DNA of 48,123 nt from Gnetum montanum (Eukaryota; Streptophyta; Gnetopsida; Gnetales; Gnetaceae): assembly GCA_015680685.1 (NCBI GenBank), contig MNCI01002249.1, positions 469,648-517,770 on the forward strand, read 5' to 3'. Position numbers and translations under genes: made by a program. The notes under the pieces are model-generated. The model was not told where the DNA came from. It was given only the letters and a program-made list of their open reading frames with translations, and searched no databases. Below, piece by piece: positions 10,500-21,988 of the stretch. Position 1 is the first letter of the stretch, and every line of letters begins with the position of its first letter.

Positions 10500-13256
10500 C
10501 TTGTACATGCCCACTTAGTCTTTGAAGTGTTCCTTGAGCCTTTTGTGTTTCTTGGCCTCATTTTGCCACTTGCTGGTTTCTAATGGATAGCGTGGACTTC
10601 TTCCATTGATAGGATTTGATTTTCTCTAGTAAGTTTATTTATGTCTTGGTTGATTTTGATGGATTGTTGTCATAATTAATGAATACTTTCTTTGAAAACA
10701 TTTTTTTGCTTTTCAATATTTGTCAAGATTGTATTATTAGCAATAAGTTTCTTATTCTCCTCTTTTAAGGCAGTGATGGCTTTGACATGTGCATATGTTT
10801 ATGCTTTTGCCATAAATGTATTCCACACAACCTTCTCCTTCTCTATTTCTACTTGAATATTTCTTGCTATGAGTTGTCTTACTTGTTCTATTTTGAATGC
10901 ATCTAACTTGTTTGGGGCCATATACTATGTAGGGTCTCTTCTTTCTATTTTAAAGTTGCTAACTCAACTTTTAACCTCTACACTTTATTTTTCACATGCT
11001 TTGTTTTTGTTTCTACCATGACTAGCTTTCCTTTTTCGCAATTAGATCAAATTGGACTACAATGATATCAATAGGGATATCAAAGAGATTTTGCATGACT
11101 TGTCCTATATACAATAGTCAATTGAGGAAATCTTTGTGTTTTGCTAGAGTCATAGATGTTTTGGCTAGCATTTCAACATCTCGTATTCCCATAATATCTG
11201 CCAGTGGCATAGTGGGAATGTTAAAGGATTTCTTGATGTGATCAATGATCACTTCTATTGCTCTTGTTGCATCTTGGTTTTTTATTACCATCATTGTGGA
11301 TCATTCTCTAGTTTCTAGCATAACTTGAAAAGATGTAGGATTCCTAGAAATCTATTGTGCCTAGTCATTATTCTCTCTTACCTATAGAAATACCTTTTCA
11401 CTAGCAGGCCATGTTGACATAATAGGCCTTACAGAGTTATCCCTAACTTGGTACAAAGCTGAACCTTCCCTTGCTCCCCAACTTATGGTTTCTATAATTT
11501 ACTACAAGTGACTCATGGAAGGCTTGTAGTCTTATTGTGCATGTGGAGCACTCCATCAAGGTTTGTCATTAGTAGGTGTTGATCCACTAGGTTTGTCTTG
11601 TTTTTGTTGTCTAGTTATTGGAATGTTACTTACTGGGCTGGATTCTACTGCTTCCTCAATGCTTGCTAGCTTCTCTAGTTGATCCTTCTTTGACAGTAAT
11701 GGTTTGGACATCACTGCATAGGATGAATTTTGGGCTTTTCCTAGACCATCATTTGTATATCCCAAAATCCTTGCTTACTTGCATAACTTTCTAATGAGAA
11801 AAGGGAATGACAATGTGAGATTTCCTACCTTCTTCTCTTTAAATCTTCTTCATATTTCTAGAAAGAGCAGATGTGCTATATTAGCATTAAATTTCCCTAT
11901 GAGAATTGCACTTCCTTTGGTGGCATAGGTGAAAATTTTGGTAAGCCTTTAGTAGGAAATATCTACACCAAATTCATAGCCATAGCTTCTTTACATCAGT
12001 GTTGGGTCTGGTGGATATCTGTGTCAAATTTGCTCTAACATTTAGAATATAAAGTGCCTTTGTAATGGCTTCAATTGAGTAAGGCATTGAGACTCCTTCG
12101 ATATTAATAGTTGCATCATCCTATTTTTTCTTCCAAAATTGATATACTTCTTTTAGGTACCATTCAATATTGCTTGATAGAGATAGCCATATAGGAGAGG
12201 CTTGGAGTTGGGTTTTTATGCCCTCAGGAGCAAACTCCATGAGTGGCTGAAAATTCAATTCCACAATTACTATGGACATAATGAACTTCTCTTAGATAGC
12301 TTGGAGGCATTCTATTGATAGTGTGAGACATTGTCCTTGCTCAAGATTTGGTGATGCTTCAACCTCAGCCTATGTAGATTATTTTGTGATAGGGGTTTGT
12401 TGGTGAATGTTGAAGGATTGGGCTTCCTGCTCCACTCATGGCATTTTTTCTCCGATTTGTCCTTTGCCTTGACCTCTTGGTCTTTTGCTTTCTTGTTGTC
12501 AAGGTCTCTTTTGTTGTGGATCCTTTTAGGTACCATTCAATATTTCTTGATAAAGTTAGCCATAGAGGAGAGGCTTGGAGTTGGGTTTTTATGCCCTCAG
12601 GAGTGAACTCCATGAGTGGTTGAAAATTCAATTCCAAAATTACTATGGACATAATGAACTTCTCTTAGATAGCTTGGAGGCATTCTATTGATAGCATGAG
12701 AAATTTTTCTTGCTCAAGATTTGGTGATGCTTCAACCTCAGCCTATGTAGATTATTTTGTGATAGGGGTTTGTTGGTGAATGTTGAAGGATTGGGCTTCC
12801 TACTTCACTCGTGGCATTTGTTCTCCGATTTGTCCTTTGCCTAGACCTCTTGGTCTTTTTCTTTCTTGTTGTTAGGGTCTCTTTTGCTGTGGGTACTTTT
12901 AGGTACCATTCAATATTGCTTGATAGAGTTAGCCATAGAGGAGAGGCTTGGAGTTGGGTTTTTATGCCCTCAGGAGCAAACTCCATGAGTGGTTGAAAAT
13001 TCAATTCCACAATTACTATGGACATAATGAACTTCTCTTAGATAGCTTGGAGACATTGTCCTTGCTCAAGATTTGGTGATGCTTCAACCTTAGCCTATGT
13101 AGATTATTTTGTAATAGGGGTTTGTTGGTGAATGTTGAAGGATTGGGCTTCCTGCTCCACTCATGGCATTTTTTCTCCAATTTGTCCTTTGCCTCGACCT
13201 CTTGGTCTTTTGCTTTCTTGTCAGGGTCCTTTTGTAGCAGGTCTTTTGAAAGCCAT
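10500..13256 (-). pseudogene. Extra 3' ORF of element B (env-like/aORF position), decayed
   Basis: It starts at ATG 13256 directly after an AG acceptor, reading MAFKRPATKGP and then a basic stretch KRPRGRGKGQ. A conserved-looking block follows with LNFQPLMEFAPEGIKTQLQA and SSNIEWYLK, and beyond the tandem copies IEGVSMPYSIEAITKALYIL (near 12090). The C-terminal half (about 11050-10500) is rich in K, E and Q and could form a coiled coil. Many stops are TAG/TAA/TGA at expected Gln or Arg positions. In Athila elements an extra ORF occupies this place between integrase and the 3' LTR. I see no signal peptide or membrane segment to call it an envelope protein. A 373-bp segment is triplicated inside it. 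Confidence 0.55.
12151..13230 (-). repeat. Tandem triplication, 373-bp unit, within the 3' ORF
   Basis: The landmark ttttaggtaccattcaata starts at 12151, 12524 and 12897, a spacing of exactly 373 bp twice. Copies are highly similar. The third carries a 21-bp deletion, because gcattctattgatag near 12310 and 12682 is absent near 13050, and it ends about 13230. Since 373 is not a multiple of 3, the repeats do not keep one frame, so the expansion arose in, or destroyed, a coding sequence. The products show as near-identical 95-residue frames (12365-12652 and 12738-13025). Confidence 0.9.
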
Positions 13257-13573
13257 CTTCAATCATCAAAGATTCTCTTAAGCTTATGCAAAGATTTAAA
13301 TAATTCTCTAGTAGTTCATATTCTTTTCTCAGATCCTTAGTTTTACTTAACTTTTTGTTCTTATGATTACCTATGGCTCTTACCGTGATTGCAAAGTTAG
13401 AAAAATTCAAAAAGAAACCATTGTTTTACTTGTTTTTTTGATTATTAAGACTTCTCATAGTTATTCTTTCTTGTTTATTGTTTTATTGGATGGTTAGCTA
13501 GGAGAATTGGTCAATTTCATTAGCTTTTATTTTATTTATTAATTAAAATATTATTATTTTCTCCTATTCTTAC
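13257..13573 (-). other. Putative intron before the 3' ORF of element B
   Basis: The donor AAGG/GTAAGAATA has its intron start at 13573. The acceptor GATTGAAG ends at 13257 and is followed at once by ATG. The 317-bp length is close to the 302-bp intron in the homologous module of element Y (26950-27251). Sequence between the sites is AT-rich, like plant introns. Part of the upstream exon has been replaced by a suspicious N-bounded duplication (13589-13643). Confidence 0.5.
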
Positions 13574-13590
13574 CCTTGATATTCTCTTNC

Positions 13591-13642
13591 TTAAGTAATT
13601 TTTGGTGAAAAGTCTTAGTTAGATAGATAGTTTGGAAGATGT
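13591..13642. repeat. 52-bp exact duplicate of 13861-13912, bounded by N bases
   Basis: Positions 13591-13642 are identical to 13861-13912. N lies at 13589 and 13643, at or beside the copy's ends. Homologous modules (26720-26950, 43290-43475) have leader sequence here instead. An assembly or gap-filling artefact is likely. Confidence 0.75.
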
Positions 13643-13751
13643 NAAGGAAGTTATGGAGCTTGGAAGCTTGGCTATTAGAGGCTTTGTAAAATAGCATGAA
13701 CTCCCCTTATTTTCAAATGTGGAAATGAAAAATTTTCTAGCTCCTTAAGTG

Positions 13752-13759
13752 TATATATA
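13752..13759 (-). promoter_or_regulatory. TATA box of the internal module in element B
   Basis: TATATATA on the minus strand is followed by an aggagctagaaaatttttca stretch, matching the module copies at 43230 and 26677. Upstream (13780-13850) are GATGTTGTAG-type motifs like those in the LTR U3. Confidence 0.5.
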
Positions 13760-13912
13760 GATTTTTGTTGGTGAAACATTGTAGATACAACATCATAGTT
13801 GTGATGTTGTAGGGCCCAATACATCATAGCTACAACATCAGCACCAAAAATGTTTAAGCTTTAAGTAATTTTTGGTGAAAAGTCTTAGTTAGATAGATAG
13901 TTTGGAAGATGT

Positions 13913-15350
13913 AGAAGTTGCCTAAAGGATTCTTGATCATAAATGATGCTTAGATTATGGAAATTTGGTGGTCAAAGATCATAAAGATGGAATCTTTGGC
14001 AAAAAAAAGTCAATTAGTTGTATAAGAGATGGTAGTGAGAATTGCTAAAAGCATGATTAGATATGAAACTTTAGGAAAGTAAACATTGATAGTTAAAGTA
14101 TCTTGGAGGCACAAGATGACATGGAATTAGTTGTCAGGTATGAGATACAAGAGTTATATAGTGGATCCTCTCAAATTAGGCTTTAGCCCTTAGTGCCCTT
14201 CTATAACCACATGTATGAGTTTTCATAGGAACTCAAGGAGTTGAATGTAGAACATACCTATCTTGCAAAACAAACATGTTAGTATCACTAGAATGGATAT
14301 ATATGAGTGAGATGGATCGACATTAGAAAGGATTGCAAAAATTTGGATGTGAGGTGTCTTACGATAGGCATAATGAATTCTTGTGTGTGATGTATGATTA
14401 AAGTGATAATTAGCCTTTCTATCCAAGATCCAAACCATGTCCATAGCACTTACCAGTGACATCACATTGTATCATCTCCAAACTAGTAACCATAAGACTA
14501 ACACTACTACAATAAGCATTATCATTTGGCATTGTAGCTCATGGAAGGAGTTTATTAATAGCACACTTTATTTTTGAGATTTTTGAGAAGTTGCCTACCT
14601 TCAAGCATGAGTGACATGTCTTTCTAGTGGAACCTCCAGAATTTTTTTTGTGCATTTATTATATTTTTATTATGCAACCTTATTAGAGGACTACCTTCAA
14701 GAATAAGTAACATGTCTTTCCAATGACATGGTAAGGTAGCACTTAATGTACTCATAATTTCATTTTTTTGGTTAGAACTCAAGAAAATAATATAGTCTTA
14801 ACAACAAAATAAAACTTATTGTAGTAGGGCTAGAGAATCCACAAGGTCCTTTGAAGTCACATCCTTTTCATTCCCACTTGGTTCTTCACTTTTTTATCTA
14901 GGTATAATGATCAGAAATTTATTTTAGTTTTATTATGAAAAGAATATCATTATGACCATGGTAAAAACCTCTTATTATTGGAAATGAGTGGATGGATGAT
15001 GTGGTCTCACTGTATATAGAATCATTCCTTACATCATTTGATAACATATGATAATTTTTACATTATTAGGAGTACATCTTACTTTATTCCTTTGCATTTT
15101 ACTAGAAAATTAATGAAAATATGTACAAGAAAAGTAATGAAAATCATAGAAAAATGATGAGAATGGAAAAATTGAGAAAGTATATAAAAGATATTAAAGA
15201 ATATAAAATGATTAATAAATGAGAAAAGTATAAAAGAATAGGAAAGATATCAAGAATGTTGAAAAGTAGTAAGAAAAGAAAAAGAAAAGTTCAATGCCTA
15301 AGTGTCACATTAGACACCCCCATGACTATTATTAAAAATAATTAACTAGA
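13913..15350 (-). other. Non-coding 3' region of element B after integrase
   Basis: There is no conserved ORF; the 80-residue frame at 14223-14465 lacks recognised motifs. The segment is homologous to 22020-23050 (element Z, minus) and 41640-43130 (element A, plus). A direct pair of about 30 bp (14595-14624 and 14691-14720, containing acatgtctttc) is conserved in all three copies. Confidence 0.65.
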
Positions 15351-16480
15351 AGATGGAACATATTGAGGATGATTTGGTAGACAAGGTAGAATCCATAGAA
15401 GGATTGGGATGTTCATAGAATGATTTGACTTGCTAAATGTTGACTAGCATAAGTTTTTATGGGTTGGTTTGGTGATAGATCTACATGGCACCTGATGGGT
15501 ATGCTCCATGGATGATATAGGATCCTTCCCATAATGTTTGGAGCCTAGCTTTTTGTGGCACATGACTGTGATTGTAATACAGGACTTTATCACCTGGCTA
15601 TATTGACACTTATCGTATTCTTGCATCATGCCTACATTTGGAGTATTTCTTCATTACTCATTAAAGATACAAGTTTATTTTCATTTAGAAGGTTAAGGTT
15701 CATGAGGTGTTCTTGTTGAGCTAAGTGTAGATCTAGGTTGAGTTTACTAGAAGTAGCTAAGATTTGTAGTTTTTCTTAGATTGGTAGTATGGGAATTTTT
15801 CCATAAACTAACTCATAGGGTAAGTATCTTATGGGGAGTTTCCATGTGGATCTATATGCCCATAGAGCATCATTCAACTTAGTGCTCTAATCCTTTCAAA
15901 ATTAACTAACTATTTTGGTTAATATTCTAGTGATTTCTCAGTTAGTTACTTTTGCTTGACAATTTGCTTGGGGATGGTATGGTGTAGTTAGTTTGTGGTA
16001 TATCCCAAGTTGTTGCATTAGCTTCTTGAATGTAGCCCTTGTGAAATGTGTTCCATTGTTGGATATGAGCATGTGTGATACTCTAAGCTTATTCACAATA
16101 TGTTATTAAAACAATTTAGCAACTATTTTGGTTGTGCAATCTCTGATTGCAGCTACTTCTATCTATTTCATGCAATAATCAACTATCACTATAAGATATG
16201 ATATTTCATTGGACATCAGTATGATGGGCCCCATAGAATCAATTCCCCATATGTTAAATGGCTCTAATGACTAGATTGATTATTGTGGTCCTTCATTTCT
16301 ATTTATTATTCCCTCATTGCATTGGCATATTTTATAAGAATAGATGAGTTTGCATGCATCCCTAAATATGGTAGGCCAAAAATAGCCTGCCATCATCAAC
16401 TCTAGTGCTATTCTACATCTTAGATAGTAACCACCACATGATTCCTCATGTGTATCTTGCAAGATTCATTGCTAGTTCTC
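15350..16480 (-). pseudogene. Integrase relic of element B
   Basis: Integrase inserts element DNA into the genome. Order on the minus strand: a degraded HHCC zinc domain (16462-16280: HEESCGGYY, GYFWPTIFRDA, ICQC), the core with WGIDSMGPI (about 16220, first Asp kept), LISNNGTHF (about 16050, second Asp now Asn) and TPYHPQANCQAKVTN (about 15960, catalytic Glu now Lys), and the C-terminal domain DKVLYYNHSHVPQ (about 15590-15480), then LWEGSYII. Stops and the lost catalytic residues make it inactive. Confidence 0.85.
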
Positions 16481-16689
16481 TTTTGAAACATACTATCCAA
16501 CTAATTCGTTAGCATAGATCTTATAAAGATATCCATTAGTTCTCATATACTATTTAACTTTGTGGAGGAACTACTCCTTTTATTTTATATTCCACTCAAT
16601 AAGAAGCTCTTGTGTAGTGAGATAAGTCATGTAGTTAAAAATCCATGACTTGTCTGTTGAATTGACAACCATTGTTATCTTTGTAAATA

Positions 16690-17110
16690 AATTTTCATCA
16701 AGAAATTGGTCTAATAATGGTTCATCTTGTTCTTACAGTTCCCATCTTAATCTTGAAAAATGATCTACTATAGCAATTTTAGTTCATTTCTTATCTATCA
16801 TTGTGATGTCAAACTCCTATAGTATCATGAGCCATCGTATCACCCTTGGAATAACCGCTAGTTTATTCATCAAAATCTTGATGGCACTATGATCTATGTG
16901 GATGTAAATAGGATATCCAAGCACATAATATCTAAATTTTTTTAAGAGCAAACATCAACCATAAGCTCTTTTTTATCGTGGTGTATTTGAGTTGTGCTCT
17001 GGTGATGCTTTGACTGGCATAGTATATGTAATATGGTCCTTTTTGATCATCAAGCTAAGTGAGTACTATGCCTAGTGTGTAGTTTGAAGTATCTATCATA
17101 ATGTTAAAGG
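16690..17110 (-). pseudogene. RNase H relic of element B
   Basis: Readable pieces include YYIYYASQSITRAQLKYTT (about 17040), IDHSAIKILMNK (about 16890-16860) and PRVIRWLMIL then EFDITMIDKK (about 16840-16790). This is the usual Gypsy RNase H order ending just before the integrase linker. It degrades the RNA strand of RNA/DNA hybrids. Stops are present. Confidence 0.8.
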
Positions 17111-18000
17111 GCTTAGACCATTTGGAGCTTGAAGGATTTATGTTTCAATTAGCTTCTACTTTAATGTATCAAATGCCTTCTCATATTATTCTATCCATTG
17201 AAATGATGCATCTTTCTTAGTTCTACTAGTAGCTTTGCTATCCTTGAAAAATTTTCAATGAATCTTCTGTAGTATCCTGTATGACTAAGGAATGATCTAA
17301 CATCCTTAATAGTCTATGTCCTCTAGGTGATAGTTTGAATGACTCTTACTTTCTTTGGATGTACCTTTATTTCTTTTTGAGATACTCTATGTCCTAGAAC
17401 AATAATGTCTTGGATCATTAGATGGATCTTATGCTTGTTTGAAGTCTAGCCCATAAGTGGAAAAATCATCCATGAATACCTCTACTCCATTACCAATATT
17501 CTTTTGGAAGATTCTTAGTACTAGTCTTTGCAAAGTAGCAGGAGCATTATGCAAGCCAAAAGGCATATGCTTGTAGGTAAATCTTTCCCATGGATTGGTG
17601 AATGTGGTCTGCTCTTAATCTTTTAGTACAATGTGGATGTGATCATACCTACTATACTCATTGAGGAAATTGTAGTACTAGTGTCTTGCAATGATGTTGA
17701 GGACTTTGTCAACAAATTCTAGAGAAAAGTGGTCCTTGAATGTTGCTAAATTCAACAATAGAAATTTAATGCAAACACTCTACTTTCTTCCTTTCTTCAT
17801 CATAATGACTAAGGGACTGATCCATTTACTAGCTACTAAATTCTACTTTTAATAGTTTATCCAATTCTTATTTTACCTCTTCTTTAAGTTTAGAATTCAA
17901 TCTTCCCTGAGGTTGGTGATGTGATTTGATAGCTAGATTTGTATAAATTCGATATTGGTATATGCATGGATCAATACTTGTTATTTCATCATAGGATCAT
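17110..18000 (-). pseudogene. Reverse transcriptase relic of element B
   Basis: The catalytic box reads VFMDDFSTYG (FMDD at 17465-17476) and the preceding block reads TTFTNPWERFTYKHMPFGLHNAPATLQRLV (about 17600-17520). These are diagnostic for Athila/Gypsy RT, where the usual forms are TTFTCPFGTFAY, MPFGLCNAPATFQR and FMDDFSVYG. The two catalytic Asp residues survive, but stops and frameshifts occur elsewhere. Confidence 0.88.
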
Positions 18001-18499
18001 GAAAATGCTATTAGCCATTTATTCACCACTTCCAATAATCTTCTCATTTGTTCTTTATCAAGATTGACATTCATAATTATCAGTTTCTTATTATTTAGAA
18101 AAGCATATTCTAGTACTTCTAGTAAGGCTTTCAACTCTAAAGGTTCTGGTTCAAACTTATTTGGTATTTCTAGCTATCCCTACTTGATGTATTCTTCTTG
18201 ATGTGAGTGTACATAGGGGAGTTTCTTCCTTAATTTCTCTAACTCATGAGCTTCTTCCGCATAGGCACTTATAATTTAATTAGACAATTCCATGTACAAT
18301 TTGGACTTTGTCTCTTGTTTAGTAATTAGCCACTAGATGCCTTCTTGTTTTGTGGTTGTTGCATACAGGCATGCACACACATATCTTCTACACATTGATT
18401 ACATGCTGTATTGATTTCTTATTTGATGGTCCAAATTTTCTGCACGCAATTACATCCATTATCATTGTATGTGATACATAGAATTCAATGTCTCTTTAT

Positions 18500-18900
18500 G
18501 ATTTTGGCCTTATTTTCCTTGGAAATTTTGAAGGACAAGTCTCTAATTCCTAGCTTAGCATTCACAGTGCAAATCCATGCTCTTCCCATGATTATAAAAA
18601 ATTCTTCCTTATTTTTCTCCACATGTATCATTAGGAAGTTAGTACGGTAAGACTAGTAGCAATAACATCATCAACTTGTCCAAGTAGAACAGTGATTGAC
18701 TAGTCTAAGAGCTCTAATTGGATGTTGCTCTTCTTTAGTGGAGGAAGATTCTAAGCTTTGTACATATCTTGTGAAATCAGGTTTACTCTTGATCCATAAT
18801 TTAATAGAGCTTTGCATGATTGATGTCATGTTATTTGGAGATATACTAAGGGATTTTTTGGATCTATTTTCTTCTAGGGTAGTTCTTCTACCTTGATCCA
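18500..18900 (-). pseudogene. Aspartic protease relic of element B
   Basis: The active-site block reads SCKALLNYGSRVNLISQDMYKA (about 18815-18755). The family DSG is changed to NYG, so the catalytic Asp is lost through one G>A step. Downstream are LGQVDDVIATSL (about 18685-18650), IIMGRAWICTVNAKLGI (about 18600-18560) and LSFKISKEN, matching the protease of elements A and D. It would process Gag-Pol. Confidence 0.8.
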
Positions 18901-20133
18901 ATTTGTGATAGTTTTAGTGAGCATGACAGTGGTCAAATTTAGATATATAGAATGTGAAAGATTAGTATTCCATTGAGGAGTATGTGTGGATGGGGTTAGT
19001 ATGGGTAAATTTCTTATCCTTTGAACCTTTTCTAGACTTGTTTTGCAAAATGGAAGTTTCTTGGATCTAGGTTCTTCCATTATCACATCCTCTTATGTCT
19101 TTATTACCTTGGTGGCATTCTTTTTTTGCAGTTGTATTAGCAGTTTTCCTTGCATAACCAGTGGTAGTACTAGTGGTAGAGAGTTAGGAGTTGGAATTGA
19201 TGAACCATTGTTGGTTGATGTGCATAAGAATTAGGATCCATTCACAGAGTAGTAGGCCTATAATACTCTAGTGGATAGTAGTGAGAGGAAGTATGGACTA
19301 AAGCTTCTCCTAGAGAGATTGGATGTTGAACATAATATCCATAAGAATCAAGTTGCCTATATGGATATTGCCCATGCTTGTGGTTGTTGCCATTACTGCT
19401 AGTATTGCTCTTATGGTTGAGGATAGGCTTTGCTTGGATAGTATGATGGTTGGAAGGGTTTTCTAAGATTACCATATGGGTAAGGTAATCATTTTGGCAT
19501 TTTATTCTTGAAAAATCTTAGGTTAAGTGCATATGCATCAAACTCTTGCAAGTGGGCCATGATAGGACAACATCCATTAGTATATTCATATTAGTATACT
19601 TTGCATCTTTCTACATCTTCTGAACTGGAGTTTGTAAATTCCTCAACTACAATAAATTTTTCTCTATGTTTGTAATTCTCTTGTCTATTATCTATTCTTT
19701 TCTTCTTTTTTCTATTCTTGTTTAGCACTTGTTTAGTCTTCTACTCCACTATCTTAAGTGTAATAACAAAGTACTTATCTACTAAGTCCCACATTTTCTC
19801 TACATTTGTTGTAATGTAAATTGATTAATTTCTAAATGGGTAGAGTCTTCTTTTAAATGATAGCCTTTAAAGTTTTGTCTTCTTGTCTATTGCACATTCT
19901 AACATCTCTTTTTCTTATTGCATGATCTTGGTTATATTCTTTAGCTGATTTCCTTTTCTTTAGTTCTCCTTCTTCTTTAGCCACCTGGTCTATCATCCTT
20001 TGAATTTGATGGACTATCATTTTTGATAATCTTCCTTGGGAATATACCCCAAGGGTTTCTCTAGTTTTGTTCCTTAATCCATCAATAATATGCCTTAGTT
20101 ATTCTCTTTGTAAAAATTCATGGCCTAGACATA
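18900..20133 (-). pseudogene. C-terminal gag part of element B
   Basis: A decayed C-x-Y/HPxGxCP motif followed by AHLQEFDAYALNLRF (about 19600-19510) is shared with elements A and Z. It is followed by a Q/P/Y-rich linker with a 77-residue open stretch at 19475-19242. The gene is cut at 20133 by element Y and resumes at 28757. The reading frame is broken. Confidence 0.7.
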
Positions 20134-20946
20134 TGATGAATCATCAATTGGCTAAGATATCATAGATGTTACATCGCATCTACATTGTAGCATCCCTGTC
20201 GGTGCATCTTAGTTGGTTGCTTCATCGTAGATGCTATGTTGCATCTACGATGTCTAGGTGCTACGTCACATCTACGATGTCCGAGATGTAATGTTGCATG
20301 TGTTTGATAAAGTTAATTTTTCTTCACCTACGATAAGATAACTACGATATCGTATCTATGATGTCATATATCTGATATTGTAGCTCATGCTTCAACATCA
20401 TAGATTTGATATCATAGGATGTGTGCAGCCTATAAATACAACACTTAGGTGCATGAATCCACATAAGTTTCATTCCATCCTTAGGTAGATTCTTGCAATT
20501 TTGTTTTGTAGTTTTAGCGATAGAGTAAATGCTCACAATGTGGTGTTGAGTAGTATGGAATTTTTATTCGAGTGAAGTGTACTTGGAGACAGTTCATGTT
20601 TAGAAATAAAAATCGAGATTACTTTTCATCATTGTATCATTCACTTAGTTTTACTATTTTACTTAGCATTTTATTATTTTCTTAGTTTAATCATTTATAT
20701 TTCCAAGTACTTTACATTCTTGTTTATTAGAAAAGTAGAATGAACATGACTAGTTTTGAGTATTTAAATGTAATTGTTTGGTAATCCTAGTAGTTTTATA
20801 GCTCTTTTCACCTAGTAGCATAATGCTTAGTAACCTAGTAATAGTTACATGAGTCCAAGATGTGTACGGTAAGCCAAGATTGGATGCTCATTGCTCTAGG
20901 CTAGTTTAGATTTACCTTCTTATTGTTAGTTAGATTAAAGAATTAA
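20134..20946 (+). mobile_element. 5' LTR of element Y, truncated
   Basis: Matches 27734-28751 from TGATGAATC through the TATA-like CTATAAATAC (about 20433) and the R region with its AATAAA, and stops in gattaaagaattaa. At that point element Z's minus-strand LTR begins. The last 230 or so bp of U5 are missing. Confidence 0.85.
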
Positions 20947-21988
20947 TGATGAGTGGTAGGTACCCCTACATCCAACCATATTAATCACAAGTATTCATGC
21001 ATGATTTGGTCAAATTCCATAGATGAGACTAGTTGTAGCATCTAGATTGTTAATCATTAATCGTAGGATGCTATCTTTCCACTTGGACTAGTGGTAGCTT
21101 TGTCATGTATGGTCTAGTCCAAAGTGAGGCATATGATAATTGATGCTTTTGTGACATTATGCTAATCCTAACAATAAAGAAATTAATTCTTTAATCTAAC
21201 AAACAAAAAGAAGGTAAATCTAAACTAGCCTAGAGTAATGAGCATTTGGTCCTGTCTTACCATACATGTCTTGGGCTCATGTAACCGTTACTAGGTTACC
21301 AAGCATTATGCTACTAGGCGAATCATGCTATAACACTACTGAGATTACCAAACAATTGCACTTAAACACTCGAAACTAGTCATACTCATTTTCTTTTCTA
21401 ATGAACAAGAAAGTAAAGTACTTGGAAATGTAAATGATTAAACTAAGAAAACAATAAAAACTATGCTAAGTAAAATAGTAAAACTAAATGGATGTTGCAA
21501 TGATGAAAAGAAATCTTAATCTTTATTTTTGGGCATGAACTATGTGCAAGTATACTTCACTCAAATAAATATTTCATACAACTGCTCAACACCACACTGC
21601 GAGCATTCACTCTATTACTAAAACTACAAAACAAAATTGCAATAATCTACCTAAGGATGGAATGAAACTTATGTGGATCCATGCACCTAAGTTTTGTATT
21701 TATAGGTTGCACACATTATGAAATATCAAATCTATGATGTCGTAGCATGAGGTACGACAAAAAATATATGACATCATAGATACAACATTATAGTTATGAT
21801 ATCATAGGTGAAGAAAAATTGACATTATCAAATAGATGCAACATCACATCTATGACATCCTAGATGTGACGTAGCATCTATGATGTAGTAGCCAACTAAG
21901 ATGCACCGATAGGGATGCTACAACGTAGATGTGATGCAACATTTATGACATAGCATCTATGATATCTTAGCCAACTGATGATTCATCA
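20947..21988 (-). mobile_element. 3' LTR of element Z
   Basis: 1042 bp, minus strand, running from TGATGAATCATCAG (21988) to CCACTCATCA (20947). It is about the same length as Y's 3' LTR and similar throughout. With the Y LTR next to it, it forms a large inverted repeat. Confidence 0.85.

Noticed and set aside
10053-10518. Hydrophobic plus-strand frames (up to 131 codons) that look like membrane proteins
   Set aside because: They are antisense to the lysine/glutamate-rich 3' ORF of element B; AT-rich antisense codons give artificial Phe/Leu/Ile runs.
12397-12996. Plus-strand 61-69-codon hydrophobic frames repeated every 373 bp
   Set aside because: Antisense shadows of the triplicated 3' ORF segment.
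10500-13256. Calling the 3' ORF an envelope gene
   Set aside because: No signal peptide, transmembrane segment or cysteine pattern is readable; position alone is not enough.
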